Positions 1 to 7,083 are shown, counted from the first letter of the stretch. The stretch is 11,574 nucleotides of DNA from Opitutales bacterium (GCA_007123395.1 SKLD01000442.1:1-11574), one strand, 5' to 3'. Notes: generated by a model not told the origin, from the letters alone. Numbers and translations: made by a program.

Positions 1-46
1 AGGATAGGCCGGATAAAAAAAAGACAGGAGGAGAGTGGCTTTTGCA

Positions 47-76
47 TTGACGGCGCTGTGAATAACTCGTTCAGAT
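47..76 (+). promoter_or_regulatory. Candidate sigma-70-like promoter of the HU gene
   Basis: A -35 box TTGACG (47-52, 5 of 6 to consensus) is followed after 18 bases by TCAGAT (71-76, 4 of 6). Transcription would start near 83-85, about 42 bases before the HU start codon. The inverted repeat at 55-94 overlaps the spacer, the -10 box and the probable start point. This is a pattern match only. Positions 1-46 hold no gene that I can see. Confidence 0.4.
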
Positions 77-94
77 AGGCGCGCTATTCACAGC
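55..94. repeat. 10-bp perfect inverted repeat over the HU promoter
   Basis: GCTGTGAATA (55-64) is exactly repeated in reverse complement as TATTCACAGC (85-94), separated by 20 bases. The arms flank the candidate -10 box, with the right arm at or just after the likely transcription start. It could be an operator bound by a dimeric regulator or looped HU, or a stem in the 5' leader. The arms contain TGTGA/TCACA like a CRP site, but the spacing is far too long for one CRP dimer. Confidence 0.5.
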
Positions 95-115
95 ACTGAA
101 TCAACCAACCTCAAA

Positions 116-121
116 AAGGAG
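116..121 (+). promoter_or_regulatory. Strong Shine-Dalgarno site of the HU gene
   Basis: AAGGAG lies 5 bases before the ATG at 127 and fixes that start. It is the only strong Shine-Dalgarno match before any of the ten genes of this window, which fits a highly expressed nucleoid protein. Confidence 0.75.
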
Positions 122-126
122 AATAC

Positions 127-405
127 ATGAACAAGTCAGAATTGATCGAAAGCATCCAAAAGTCACTCGGCCCCGATACGTCGAAGGCCGCCGCCGAGCG
201 CTCGCTCGACGCCGTTCTCGAGGGCATCAAGAAGGGCCTCAAGAGCAAGGCTAAGTCCGTGCAACTCATCGGCTTCGGCACTTTTTCCGTGGTCAAGCGC
301 GCGGCCCGCACGGGTGTGAACCCGCAGACCGGCCAAGCGATCAAGATCGCGGCCTCGAAGTCCGTGAAATTCAAGCCCGGCAGCGCCCTCAAGAGCGCGA
401 TCTGA
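127..405 (+). CDS. HU family DNA-binding protein (nucleoid-associated)
   Basis: This is a 92-aa HU/IHF-type histone-like protein; the family is normally about 90-100 aa, so it is full length. HU dimers bind and bend DNA with little sequence preference and compact the nucleoid. The N-terminal helices (about 1-40) form the dimer body. GFGTF (49-53) is the conserved turn, RTGVNPQTG (61-69) is the tip of the DNA-binding arm with the intercalating Pro66, and KFKPGSALK (81-89) is the usual C-terminal strand and helix. The start follows a strong AAGGAG. The gene is monocistronic: own promoter upstream, intrinsic terminator 30 bases downstream. HU alpha, HU beta and IHF subunits cannot be told apart here, so no gene symbol is given. 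Confidence 0.95.
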   Translation: MNKSELIESIQKSLGPDTSKAAAERSLDAVLEGIKKGLKSKAKSVQLIGFGTFSVVKRAARTGVNPQTGQAIKIAASKSVKFKPGSALKSAI

Positions 406-434
406 GGCCGTCCCGACGATTTCAGGCTACCCGG

Positions 435-471
435 AAGGCCCGCGTGCGCGACACGCGGGCCTTTCTTTTTT
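435..471 (+). terminator. Intrinsic terminator of the HU gene
   Basis: AAGGCCCGCGTG (435-446) and CACGCGGGCCTT (452-463) form a perfect 12-bp GC-rich stem with a 5-base loop (CGCGA). It is followed by T, C and six T (464-471). It ends the HU transcript and separates it from the convergent cyclase gene, whose stop is at 536. On the minus strand no T-run follows the stem, so it probably works one way only. The rest of 406-535 holds nothing else I recognise. Confidence 0.9.
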
Positions 472-535
472 GCGCCGGGCACGGTGAAAGTCGTGCCAAT
501 GTGGGTTTCCCGGACTCCACTCGCCTCCGCGAAAA

Positions 536-1537
536 TCAGGCGTTCATGCTAAAGGTGGCGGTGACGCTGCCGGAGGACACGACATTGTCGATCATCCAGA
601 CCTTTTGGTCGCCGAAGCTCTTCAGACGCACGGTGGCCTGTTTGACGCCGAGGCCGCCGACGTTGGGCACAGCTTTATCGATGTAGGTCTTGGAGGGCGG
701 GCAGATACCGCAAAGGCGGCTGGCGATGTTGATGGGGCGACCGATGTAGTCGTTGTCGATGCTCACTTTGGAGGCGAGCCCGAAGCTCACGCCGCTGCCG
801 ATGCCCTCGGGCGCACCGTGGCTGAATTCCGGGCCGCGCACAATGCGCCGCCATGCCATCGGCATTTGCGAGAGGCCTTCGACGCACACGTTGATGGCGA
901 TGTCGCGGTCTTTCGAGTCGGTCTGCCAGACGGCGAGGACACCGTCGCCGAGGAACTTCACCATGTCGGCGGGGAAGCGTTTAAAGCCGGTCCGCACCAT
1001 ATTGTAGAAGGAGGTCATGAGCCCGCAGGTGTAGGGCGATTCAATACTTGGTTGCTCGCAGAAGGCCGAGAAGCCGCGCATGTCGATGACGGCGGCGAGG
1101 ATTTCGCAGGGTAGGCCGTATTCGATCTCCGCCGATTCCTGCTCCGCGATGGTGTAGCTGTTGAAGATGAAGTCCTCGAAATTGTAGAGTAGCAATTTGT
1201 TGTCGGACTCCGTGTAGAAGTGGAGTCCGGGGTCCATGAAGTCGGTCTGCTCTGGCAGGTAGACCATCTTGGCGTTGCCGTAGTCGCCCGGTTCACTGTG
1301 TGACGAGATGTAGAAGCGGGCGATGTAGCGGCGGACTTGGTTACGGTGGTCGGCGATGGCAAGGAGGACTTTGGAGACGTCGCCTTCGTCCTGGCAGATG
1401 TTCATGCCGAAGCCCTCCACGGTGTAGAGGATGCTTCGGTACTTCGGGTGGATACGCTGGTAGTGGCTGCAAATATCCCAGAAGTCGCGGAAGTTGAGGT
1501 TCGGGATCGGGTAGTGTCTGTGGATTGAGCTTTCCAT
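536..1537 (-). CDS. Soluble adenylate/guanylate cyclase with class III catalytic domain
   Basis: The protein has 333 aa. The C-terminal part (about 145-318) is a class III nucleotidyl cyclase domain with every catalytic residue in place. Metal-binding aspartates are D152 (IDMRGFS) and D198 (KFLGDG). K194 and D261 occupy the purine-selecting positions, a Lys/Asp pair that points to ATP and so to cAMP. N270 and R274 (INIASR) are the transition-state residues. The domain works as a homodimer. Residues 1-144 match nothing I recognise, are acidic and aromatic-rich, and show no membrane segment or signal peptide, so I infer a cytosolic enzyme with a novel sensor or regulatory domain. The ATG at 1537 has no clear Shine-Dalgarno. 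The gene lies 127 bp downstream of hppA on the same strand and may have its own promoter near the palindrome at 1595-1606. Confidence 0.88.
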   Translation of the reverse strand: MESSIHRHYPIPNLNFRDFWDICSHYQRIHPKYRSILYTVEGFGMNICQDEGDVSKVLLAIADHRNQVRRYIARFYISSHSEPGDYGNAKMVYLPEQTDFMDPGLHFYTESDNKLLLYNFEDFIFNSYTIAEQESAEIEYGLPCEILAAVIDMRGFSAFCEQPSIESPYTCGLMTSFYNMVRTGFKRFPADMVKFLGDGVLAVWQTDSKDRDIAINVCVEGLSQMPMAWRRIVRGPEFSHGAPEGIGSGVSFGLASKVSIDNDYIGRPINIASRLCGICPPSKTYIDKAVPNVGGLGVKQATVRLKSFGDQKVWMIDNVVSSGSVTATFSMNA

Positions 1538-1594
1538 GGCCGCAATTGTTTTGAGTCGGCGCAGGTTGGGGTCTCGACGTGCTCAAGGCAACCA

Positions 1595-1617
1595 CGGAAC
1601 GTTCCGGTCCGGGGAAC
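1595..1617. promoter_or_regulatory. Palindrome cluster (GGAAC half-sites) upstream of the cyclase gene
   Basis: CGGAACGTTCCG (1595-1606) is a perfect 12-bp palindrome. A third half-site GGAAC (1613-1617) pairs with GTTCC (1601-1605) across 7 bases, so the half-site occurs three times in 22 bases. It lies 57 bases upstream of the cyclase start in the hppA-cyclase gap. An operator for the cyclase gene is the simplest reading. I found no convincing -35/-10 pair beside it. Confidence 0.35.
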
Positions 1618-1664
1618 ATTTACAGGAAGTTTATCAACACAGGCGTTCTAACCGGCCCGATCCC

Positions 1665-3887
1665 TCAGAAAAGACTGTATGCCGTGGTCACGCCGGCCAT
1701 GACGATGGAGACCATGCTCATGAGCTTGATGAGGATGTTGAGGCTTGGGCCGGAGGTGTCCTTGAAGGGGTCGCCCACCGTATCGCCGATGATGGCGGCT
1801 TTGTGCGCGGATGAGCCTTTGCCTCCGAAGTGACCTTCCTCAATGTATTTTTTGGCGTTGTCCCACGCCCCGCCGGAATTGGCCATGAAAACAGCGAGAA
1901 TGAAGCCTGTGGAGAGCGTGCCCGCGAGCAACCCGAAGACCCCCGCCACCCCCAGAAGGATCCCGGTGATGACGGGAACAAGCACAGCCGCGACGGACGG
2001 AAGAATCATCTCGCGCTGGGCACCTTTCGTGGAGATTTCGACGCAGCGTGCGTAGTCGGGCTCGTTTTTGCCCTCGAGGATGCCGTCGATCTCGCGGAAC
2101 TGGCGGCGGACTTCTTCGACCATGCGTCCGGCCGCGCGGCCCACGGCATTCATTGTCAGTCCGCAGAAGACGAAGGCCATCATCGCACCGATAAATACAC
2201 CGACGAGGACGCGCGGGTTGATGAGGTGGATTTGGAAGTAGGCCATGAAGTCCACGAGCGTGATGGCCTGTATGTCGGCCCGCTCCGTGAAGCTTGTGCC
2301 GTCGGGGAAGGTAAACCCGGCGGCCCGCTCGATGACGCGCCCGATGGACATCTTGATCTCCTGAATGTAGGAGGCGAGGAGAGCGAGGCCGGTGAGGGCG
2401 GCGGAACCGATGGCGAAACCCTTGCCCGTGGCGGCGGTCGTATTGCCGAGGGAGTCAAGAGCATCGGTGCGGTTGCGCACCTCCGGGCCAAGGCCGCTCA
2501 TCTCGGCGTTGCCCCCGGCGTTGTCGGCGATGGGGCCGTAGGCGTCAGTCGCCAGCGTTAGACCAAGAGTGGACAGCATGCCGACGGCCGCGATGCCAAT
2601 GCCGTAGAGTCCGAAGAGAATGTTCTCGAGCCCGAGGCTGCCCGCCGCGAAGGTGTAGGCGAGGATCGTTCCGAGGGCGACGGCGAGCACCGGAATGGCG
2701 GTGGAAAGAAAGCCCACACCCATGCCCGCGATGATGACGGTGGCGGGACCGGTCTCGGCTTGCTGCGCAATCCCTTTCGTCGGGCTGAATTGCTGCGAGG
2801 TATAGTATTCGGTCGATTTGCCGATGACGATCCCCGTGACAAGGCCGGTCACGATGGCACCCCAGATGCCGATGTAGTTGTCGATGGCAAGATAGCGCAG
2901 CAGTAGGAAGGAAGCGATGACGATGAGAACGGAGCTCACGTTGACACCCCGGTGCAGCGCGCCCATGAGTTGGCTGTGGCCCGAGCCCGGCTTCGCCTGC
3001 ACAAAGAAAATCCCGACAATGGACAGCAGGGTTCCGGTCGCGGCCACGAGCAGGGGAGCGAGCACGGCGTTGAACTGCATGGCCGCGTCACCCGTGAGCC
3101 CGTAGGCGGCGGCACCGAGGGCCGCCGTTGCGAGAATCGAACCGCAATACGATTCGTAGAGGTCGGCGCCCATGCCCGCGACGTCGCCCACGTTGTCGCC
3201 CACGTTGTCCGCGATAGTGGCGGGATTGCGCGGATCGTCCTCCGGAATGCCCGCCTCCACCTTCCCGACGAGGTCCGCTCCGACATCCGCTGCTTTCGTG
3301 TAGATACCTCCGCCCACGCGCGCGAAGAGCGCTTGAAGCGAAGCTCCCATGCCGAAGGTGAGCATCGTTGTCGTGATGATGAGGATACGGTGGATCGGAT
3401 CAGCGTCTTTGATGAAAATATTGAGAATAAAAAACCATGCAGAGATATCAAGGAGTGCAAGCCCCACCACGACGAGCCCCATGACGGCACCGCTGCGGAA
3501 AGAAACACGCAACCCCTCGTTGAGCGAACGAGAGGCGGCGTTGGCCGTGCGTGCGGCGGCATAGGTTGCCGTCTTCATTCCGAAAAAGCCCGCAAGCCCG
3601 GAGAAAAAGCCCGCTGTCAGGAAGGCGAAGGGAACCCATTGGTTCTGGATCTGCAGAACAAAGGCGAGAAACGCGAGGACAATGGCAATCACCGCGAAAA
3701 ACACGACGACTATCTTGTATTGCTGGGTCAGGTAGGCCATGGCACCCTTGCGAACGTGCATGGCGATGCGTTTCATTGTCTCCGTCCCTTCGTCTTCCCG
3801 CTTCATCTGCCGGAAGAAGTGCAGGGCGAAAGTGAGGGCGACGATGGCCGCCGTCGGGGCGAGCCAGTAAAGCGGATTGGCAATCAT
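1665..3887 (-). CDS. hppA: Membrane-bound ion-pumping pyrophosphatase (K+-dependent type)
   Basis: This 740-aa integral membrane protein hydrolyses PPi and pumps H+ and/or Na+; about 16 membrane helices are usual for the family. The PPi/Mg site is complete: DVGADLVGKVE (201-211), DNVGDNVGDVAGMGAD (227-242), DNAGGN (455-460), DNAKKYIEEG (676-685) and GDTVGDPFKDTSGPS (701-715). In GNTTAATG (481-488), A485 and G488 are the residues of the K+-dependent class; K+-independent H+ pumps have Lys and Thr there. E245 in YESY matches the gate glutamate of Na+-type pumps. T91, F95 and D147 sit where I recall the Na+,H+ dual pumps having Thr90, Phe94 and Asp146, so the ion may be Na+ plus H+ (inference). 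The start is the ATG at 3887, 25 bp after the upstream gene, with no clear Shine-Dalgarno. A role beside the PPi-type phosphofructokinase (7084-8349) is likely. Confidence 0.97.
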   Translation of the reverse strand: MIANPLYWLAPTAAIVALTFALHFFRQMKREDEGTETMKRIAMHVRKGAMAYLTQQYKIVVVFFAVIAIVLAFLAFVLQIQNQWVPFAFLTAGFFSGLAGFFGMKTATYAAARTANAASRSLNEGLRVSFRSGAVMGLVVVGLALLDISAWFFILNIFIKDADPIHRILIITTTMLTFGMGASLQALFARVGGGIYTKAADVGADLVGKVEAGIPEDDPRNPATIADNVGDNVGDVAGMGADLYESYCGSILATAALGAAAYGLTGDAAMQFNAVLAPLLVAATGTLLSIVGIFFVQAKPGSGHSQLMGALHRGVNVSSVLIVIASFLLLRYLAIDNYIGIWGAIVTGLVTGIVIGKSTEYYTSQQFSPTKGIAQQAETGPATVIIAGMGVGFLSTAIPVLAVALGTILAYTFAAGSLGLENILFGLYGIGIAAVGMLSTLGLTLATDAYGPIADNAGGNAEMSGLGPEVRNRTDALDSLGNTTAATGKGFAIGSAALTGLALLASYIQEIKMSIGRVIERAAGFTFPDGTSFTERADIQAITLVDFMAYFQIHLINPRVLVGVFIGAMMAFVFCGLTMNAVGRAAGRMVEEVRRQFREIDGILEGKNEPDYARCVEISTKGAQREMILPSVAAVLVPVITGILLGVAGVFGLLAGTLSTGFILAVFMANSGGAWDNAKKYIEEGHFGGKGSSAHKAAIIGDTVGDPFKDTSGPSLNILIKLMSMVSIVMAGVTTAYSLF

Positions 3888-3912
3888 AGCGCGTAAAGGT
3901 TCGTGGGCTGGA

Positions 3913-4689
3913 TCAGGTGGCGAAGGTTGTCAGCGCGGAGCGCCACCACGGATGGTGATTCAGCTCCAGCTCTTCCAGAGAAGGCATCGGGTAGTAGAGC
4001 AGATGCTCCTTGTCCCCGACAAAAAATCCGCTGCGCACCGTGCGGAAAAGCACGTCTTGCTGCAGGTGCCGCATGACGACCTTGGTCTTCTTATTCGGGT
4101 CGTATTTGAGACCGAGGAGGCAGTCGCGCAGGTGGTGGATGTTGTGGTAGGGCAGGTCTTCGACGGCACCGCCTTCGGGATCGGTGGCCAGCTCCTCCAA
4201 GCGCATCTCGCAGAAAACGATTTTACCCACCGAGATCGGCTGCATGGGATCCGTCATGTGGCGCAGGAATGCAGCTGGGTCCAGCGTGCTCGCGACACGC
4301 GGGTTCACCGGACAGAATTCTTGGTATAGGTGCAGGCGATCCTCGGACTTTGCCTCGAAGGGTTTTTGCCCGAGGGAGAGGACGCGACCGTCGGTGGTTG
4401 CGAGGTGTAGATTGCCCAGAGCGGAAAGGGGAACGTGCTCCAATACGCGATAGATGCTAAGGTATGTCGATCGCCTGGGGCTGCCGTCGGTGTGCGGCAC
4501 ACATCGCTTCTCGATGTCCTGCAAGGGCAGATAGTCCGACCGAAAGGCGGGATCGACCTCGAAAAAGATAGCCTGTCCTCGGGAACGTTTCTCCGCCCCC
4601 ACTGCGTAATAGTTGCCGAATTGCTCCGGCGGGAGCATCGAAGCGATAAGGGACTCCGGGATTAGTGATAGGTAGAGGTATTTTTTCAT
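3913..4689 (-). CDS. Conserved-looking protein of unknown function, first gene of the hppA unit
   Basis: This 258-aa protein is not one I can assign to a named family. It looks soluble: the N-terminus (KKYLYLSLIPESLIASMLPP, 2-21) is mildly hydrophobic but is broken by charge and proline and is no convincing signal peptide. Visible pieces are FGNYYAVGAEKRSRGQAIFFEVD (residues 24-46, the most motif-like part), YRVLEHVP (80-87), FCEMRLEEL (159-167), LPYHNIHHLRDCLLGLKY (179-196) and HHPWW (245-249). It has many His, but in no metal-site pattern I know. Its stop is 25 bp before the hppA start, so the two are very probably co-transcribed, which suggests but does not show a link to PPi or ion homeostasis. 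The start is the ATG at 4689, without a Shine-Dalgarno. Coding status is supported by length, composition and operon spacing. Confidence 0.85.
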   Translation of the reverse strand: MKKYLYLSLIPESLIASMLPPEQFGNYYAVGAEKRSRGQAIFFEVDPAFRSDYLPLQDIEKRCVPHTDGSPRRSTYLSIYRVLEHVPLSALGNLHLATTDGRVLSLGQKPFEAKSEDRLHLYQEFCPVNPRVASTLDPAAFLRHMTDPMQPISVGKIVFCEMRLEELATDPEGGAVEDLPYHNIHHLRDCLLGLKYDPNKKTKVVMRHLQQDVLFRTVRSGFFVGDKEHLLYYPMPSLEELELNHHPWWRSALTTFAT

Positions 4690-4715
4690 GGTGGCGGGAA
4701 GAGAAGCATCACTTC

Positions 4716-4745
4716 ATTAGACTTGCTTAAAAAAATCAAGGGCAA
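4716..4745 (-). promoter_or_regulatory. Weak candidate promoter for the unknown gene and hppA
   Basis: Read on the minus strand, TTGCCC (4745-4740, 4 of 6) is followed after 18 bases by TCTAAT (4721-4716, 5 of 6). A transcript would start near 4709, about 20 bases before the ATG at 4689. The region is clearly more AT-rich than its surroundings. It is a pattern match only. Confidence 0.35.
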
Positions 4746-4771
4746 TATAAGAAATGCGCTGGTTGTCTTGG

Positions 4772-4814
4772 CGCGACGGCTTCACCCGCCCGGCGGGGCG
4801 ACCCCGCCGTAGCG
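4772..4814. repeat. REP-like GC-rich palindrome at the 3' end of the transposase gene
   Basis: CGGCGGGG (4791-4798) and CCCCGCCG (4802-4809) form a perfect 8-bp stem with a CGA loop. An outer, competing pairing joins CGCGACGGC (4772-4780) to GCCGTAGCG (4806-4814), 8 of 9 bp. CCCGCC (4785-4790) can also pair with GGCGGG (4792-4797). The transposase stop codon (4782-4784) lies inside the structure, and its last residues (YGGVAPPGG) are encoded by it. REP-associated transposases act on short hairpins that flank their own genes, so this is a candidate substrate end (inference). No T-run follows on either strand, so a terminator is unlikely. Confidence 0.55.
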
Positions 4815-5780
4815 ATACTTGCGGCAGCCCACCGCGATTTCAGCGTTGTCGAGGACCTCGAGAAGGGCGGGGGAGAGGGGGGCTCGGTCCGCCCTGCCTG
4901 CCGCCGCGGCCTGCCGCATCCACTCGTGCGTCCCGAGTGCCCGGCCCTTCGTGAGAAAGCGGAGTTTAAGACGCAGCAACTCGTGGGGCCGCAGTTCGCC
5001 GCCCGCCCGCGCCGTGTCCAACAACGCCTCGGGGTCCACCCGCGCGCCCTTGCCGTCGCGCTTCGCCGTCGCGCCCTTGCCGAGCATGAGGCACCGGTAG
5101 CAGGTCATCGCCGCCTCCGCGTCCGTCTCGCGCGGGAAACACGCCGCGAGGGCGCGGAACAGATCCTCATTGCCCGCGAGTGCTGCTGTGTAGCCGCTCC
5201 AGCGGTACTCGCCCGGCAGCGCCGCGAGGTCCGCGCGTACCGGGTTCAGGTCGACATACGCTGCGACCAGCGCAACAAGCCACGGGATGTCCTGCACCAG
5301 CACGCTGCCGAAACGCTCCGACCACAGCGTGCCGGCGGTCTGGTGCGTGCGGTTATACCACTTGGTGTAGCGCTGGCACAGCGTGCGCATGAACTCCGAG
5401 ACATCCCCCATGCGCGAACGCAACCGCTTTCGCAGCCGTTGCGCCTCGTTCGTCTCGCCCCGTCCCAACGCATGCGCGAGGCCCGCCGCGTCGAGCCCGC
5501 ACCAGGCCGCGCGCGAGGCACCGTAGAGCGCCGCGAAACGCCGCACCAACTCCGCGTCGGAGCAGTCCCGCGCCGCCGGATCGATGCGCACAAGAATGTG
5601 GAAGTGGTTGCCGAGGCAGCAGTAGGTGATCAGTTCCACCCCGCTGAAGCACGCCGCGCGCTCCAGCGCATGCACCCAAACCTCCCGCTCCGCCTCGCCC
5701 AGCAGCCTGCGTTTATGCACCACCCGCGCAAAAACATGATAAACCGCTGTCCTATTAGATTTAATTCGAAGTTCGCCCAT
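4782..5780 (-). CDS. REP-associated tyrosine transposase (Y1_Tnp/HUH family)
   Basis: This 332-aa protein belongs to the IS200/IS605-like single-strand HUH nuclease superfamily, in the RAYT group that processes REP hairpins. The N-terminus (about 13-67) has the Y1 fold. The HUH pair is H59/H61 in GNHFHILV. The likely catalytic tyrosine is Y138 (or Y142) in QRYTKWYNR (136-144). Then come the family blocks GTLWSERFGSV (150-160), LNPVRADL (178-185) and YRWSGY (192-197). A C-terminal region (about 268-290, LRLKLRFLTKGRALGTHEW) fits the helical DNA-binding tail of the group. All key residues are present, so it looks intact. The start at 5780 aligns with the start of the second copy at 11426. Upstream DNA is AT-rich against a GC-rich gene. 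It stands alone 58 bp after kbl and seems to have its own promoter. Confidence 0.93.
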   Translation of the reverse strand: MGELRIKSNRTAVYHVFARVVHKRRLLGEAEREVWVHALERAACFSGVELITYCCLGNHFHILVRIDPAARDCSDAELVRRFAALYGASRAAWCGLDAAGLAHALGRGETNEAQRLRKRLRSRMGDVSEFMRTLCQRYTKWYNRTHQTAGTLWSERFGSVLVQDIPWLVALVAAYVDLNPVRADLAALPGEYRWSGYTAALAGNEDLFRALAACFPRETDAEAAMTCYRCLMLGKGATAKRDGKGARVDPEALLDTARAGGELRPHELLRLKLRFLTKGRALGTHEWMRQAAAAGRADRAPLSPALLEVLDNAEIAVGCRKYRYGGVAPPGG

Positions 5781-5803
5781 AAATTTTTTCTTTATCTCAG
5801 AGA

Positions 5804-5832
5804 TTTATTTGCTGCTTTTGGCGGAGGGTCAA
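5804..5832 (-). promoter_or_regulatory. Candidate promoter of the transposase gene
   Basis: On the minus strand, TTGACC (5832-5827, 5 of 6) is followed after 17 bases by AATAAA (5809-5804, 4 of 6) in an AT-rich stretch. The start of transcription would fall near 5797, about 17 bases before the ATG at 5780. A short perfect inverted repeat, ATCTC-A-GAGAT (5794-5804), overlaps the end of the -10 box and the start point. The -35 box lies directly after the kbl stop codon. It is a pattern match only. Confidence 0.4.
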
Positions 5833-5838
5833 GCAAAA

Positions 5839-7032
5839 TTACAGGCGGAATTCGGTTTGGATTTTTGCCCATTGTTCGAGGGCGAAGTCGATATCGGCGG
5901 GGGAGTGGGCGGCGCTGATTTGGGTGCGTATGCGCGCCTCGCCGCGGGGGACGACGGGATAGAAGAAGCCTACGGCATAGACACCGAGTTCGAGGAGGCG
6001 GGCGGCGATCCGCTGGGATAGGGCGGCGTCGCCGGTCATGACGGGGACGATGGGATGGGTGTCGCCCTTGGTGGTGAGGCCGGATTGGACGAGGCCAGCG
6101 CGATAGCGGGCGGTATTTTGCATGAGGCTGTCGCGCCGGGCGGTGGAGCTTTCAAGGAGGTCGAGGACTTTTAGGGTGGCGCCGGCGATGGGTGGCGCGA
6201 GGGTGTTGGAGAAGAGGTAAGGGCGCGAGCGTTGGCGCAGGAGCGCGATGGCGTCGCGCGGGCCGCTGATGTATCCTCCGCTGGCGCCGCCGAGGGCTTT
6301 GCCGAGGGTGCCGGTGAGGAAGTCGACACGATCCATGACGCCGTGGTGCTCATGGGTGCCGCGGCCGCGCGCGCCGAGAAAGCCGGTGGCGTGGCAATCG
6401 TCGACGAGGACCATGGCGCGGTGGCGTTCGGCGGTTTCGACGATGCCACGCAGGTCGGCGATGATGCCGTCCATGGAGAAGACTCCGTCGGTGGCGACCA
6501 TGATGTGTCGGGCACCGCCATCGCGCGCTTCGCGCAGGCGGGCGTCGAGGTCGGCGGGGTCATTGTTTTTGTAGCGGAAGCGGCGCGCTTTGCAGAGCCG
6601 GATGCCGTCGATGAGGCTGGCGTGGTTGAGTTGGTCGGAGACGATGGCGTCTTCGGGACCGAGGAGCGGCTCGAAGGCGCCGGCGTTGGCATCGAAGCAG
6701 GCGGCGTAGAGGAGGGTGTCTTCTTTCCCGAGGAAGGCGCTCAGGCGTTGTTCGAGTTCGCGGTGGAGGTCCTGTGTGCCGCAGATGAAGCGCTCGCTGG
6801 CCATACCGTATCCGCGCACGTCGAGTGTGCGGGCGGCGGCGGCCCGCACTTCGGGATGGTCGGCGAGGCCGAGGTAGTTGTTGGCGCAGAGGTTGAGAAC
6901 TTCGCGGCCGTCGGCGAGGCGCACCCGCGCACCCTGCGCGCCGGTGATTATACGCTCGCCTTTGTAGAGCCCGGCGTCGAGGAGACCGTCGAGTTCCTTG
7001 CTGAGGAGGGATTGGAAGGAGGCGGTAAGCAT
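5839..7032 (-). CDS. kbl: Glycine C-acetyltransferase (2-amino-3-ketobutyrate CoA ligase)
   Basis: This PLP enzyme of 397 aa (E. coli Kbl is 398) cleaves 2-amino-3-oxobutyrate with CoA to glycine and acetyl-CoA, the second step of threonine degradation. It aligns with Kbl from end to end. Visible blocks are CANNYLGLADHP (49-60), SERFICGTQDLHRELE (79-94), SDQLNHASLIDGIRLCKA (132-149), ATDGVFSMDG (180-189), the PLP-contact Asp/His block VDDCHATGF (210-218), and the lysine that binds PLP, K245, in TGTLGKALGGASGGY. GFFYPVVPRGEARIRTQ (237 bases from the 3' end onwards) is the usual C-terminal signature. The related AONS and ALAS enzymes are less likely because the substrate-region blocks follow Kbl. 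It starts 51 bp after the phosphofructokinase gene, so the two probably share a transcript. The usual partner tdh is absent here. Confidence 0.96.
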   Translation of the reverse strand: MLTASFQSLLSKELDGLLDAGLYKGERIITGAQGARVRLADGREVLNLCANNYLGLADHPEVRAAAARTLDVRGYGMASERFICGTQDLHRELEQRLSAFLGKEDTLLYAACFDANAGAFEPLLGPEDAIVSDQLNHASLIDGIRLCKARRFRYKNNDPADLDARLREARDGGARHIMVATDGVFSMDGIIADLRGIVETAERHRAMVLVDDCHATGFLGARGRGTHEHHGVMDRVDFLTGTLGKALGGASGGYISGPRDAIALLRQRSRPYLFSNTLAPPIAGATLKVLDLLESSTARRDSLMQNTARYRAGLVQSGLTTKGDTHPIVPVMTGDAALSQRIAARLLELGVYAVGFFYPVVPRGEARIRTQISAAHSPADIDFALEQWAKIQTEFRL

Positions 7033-7083
7033 GGGCCAAAGGCTGGCGCGGTCCGGCGCCGCCCGCGTCTCCGCGCCCCCGGC

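Noticed and set aside
55..94. CRP binding site in the HU upstream repeat
   Set aside because: TGTGA and TCACA are present, but the gap between them is much longer than the 6 bases of a CRP site.
1609..1637. Promoter for the cyclase starting at TTGATA (minus strand, 1637-1632)
   Set aside because: At the right spacing the -10 position reads CCCCGG, so there is no usable -10 box.
2952..3896. A 314-codon open frame antisense to hppA
   Set aside because: The sequence is rich in His, Arg and Glu with no domain, and hppA on the other strand is certain.
4926..5918. A 330-codon open frame antisense to the transposase gene
   Set aside because: It is Arg/Ala-rich with no domain and lies opposite a clear Y1 transposase.
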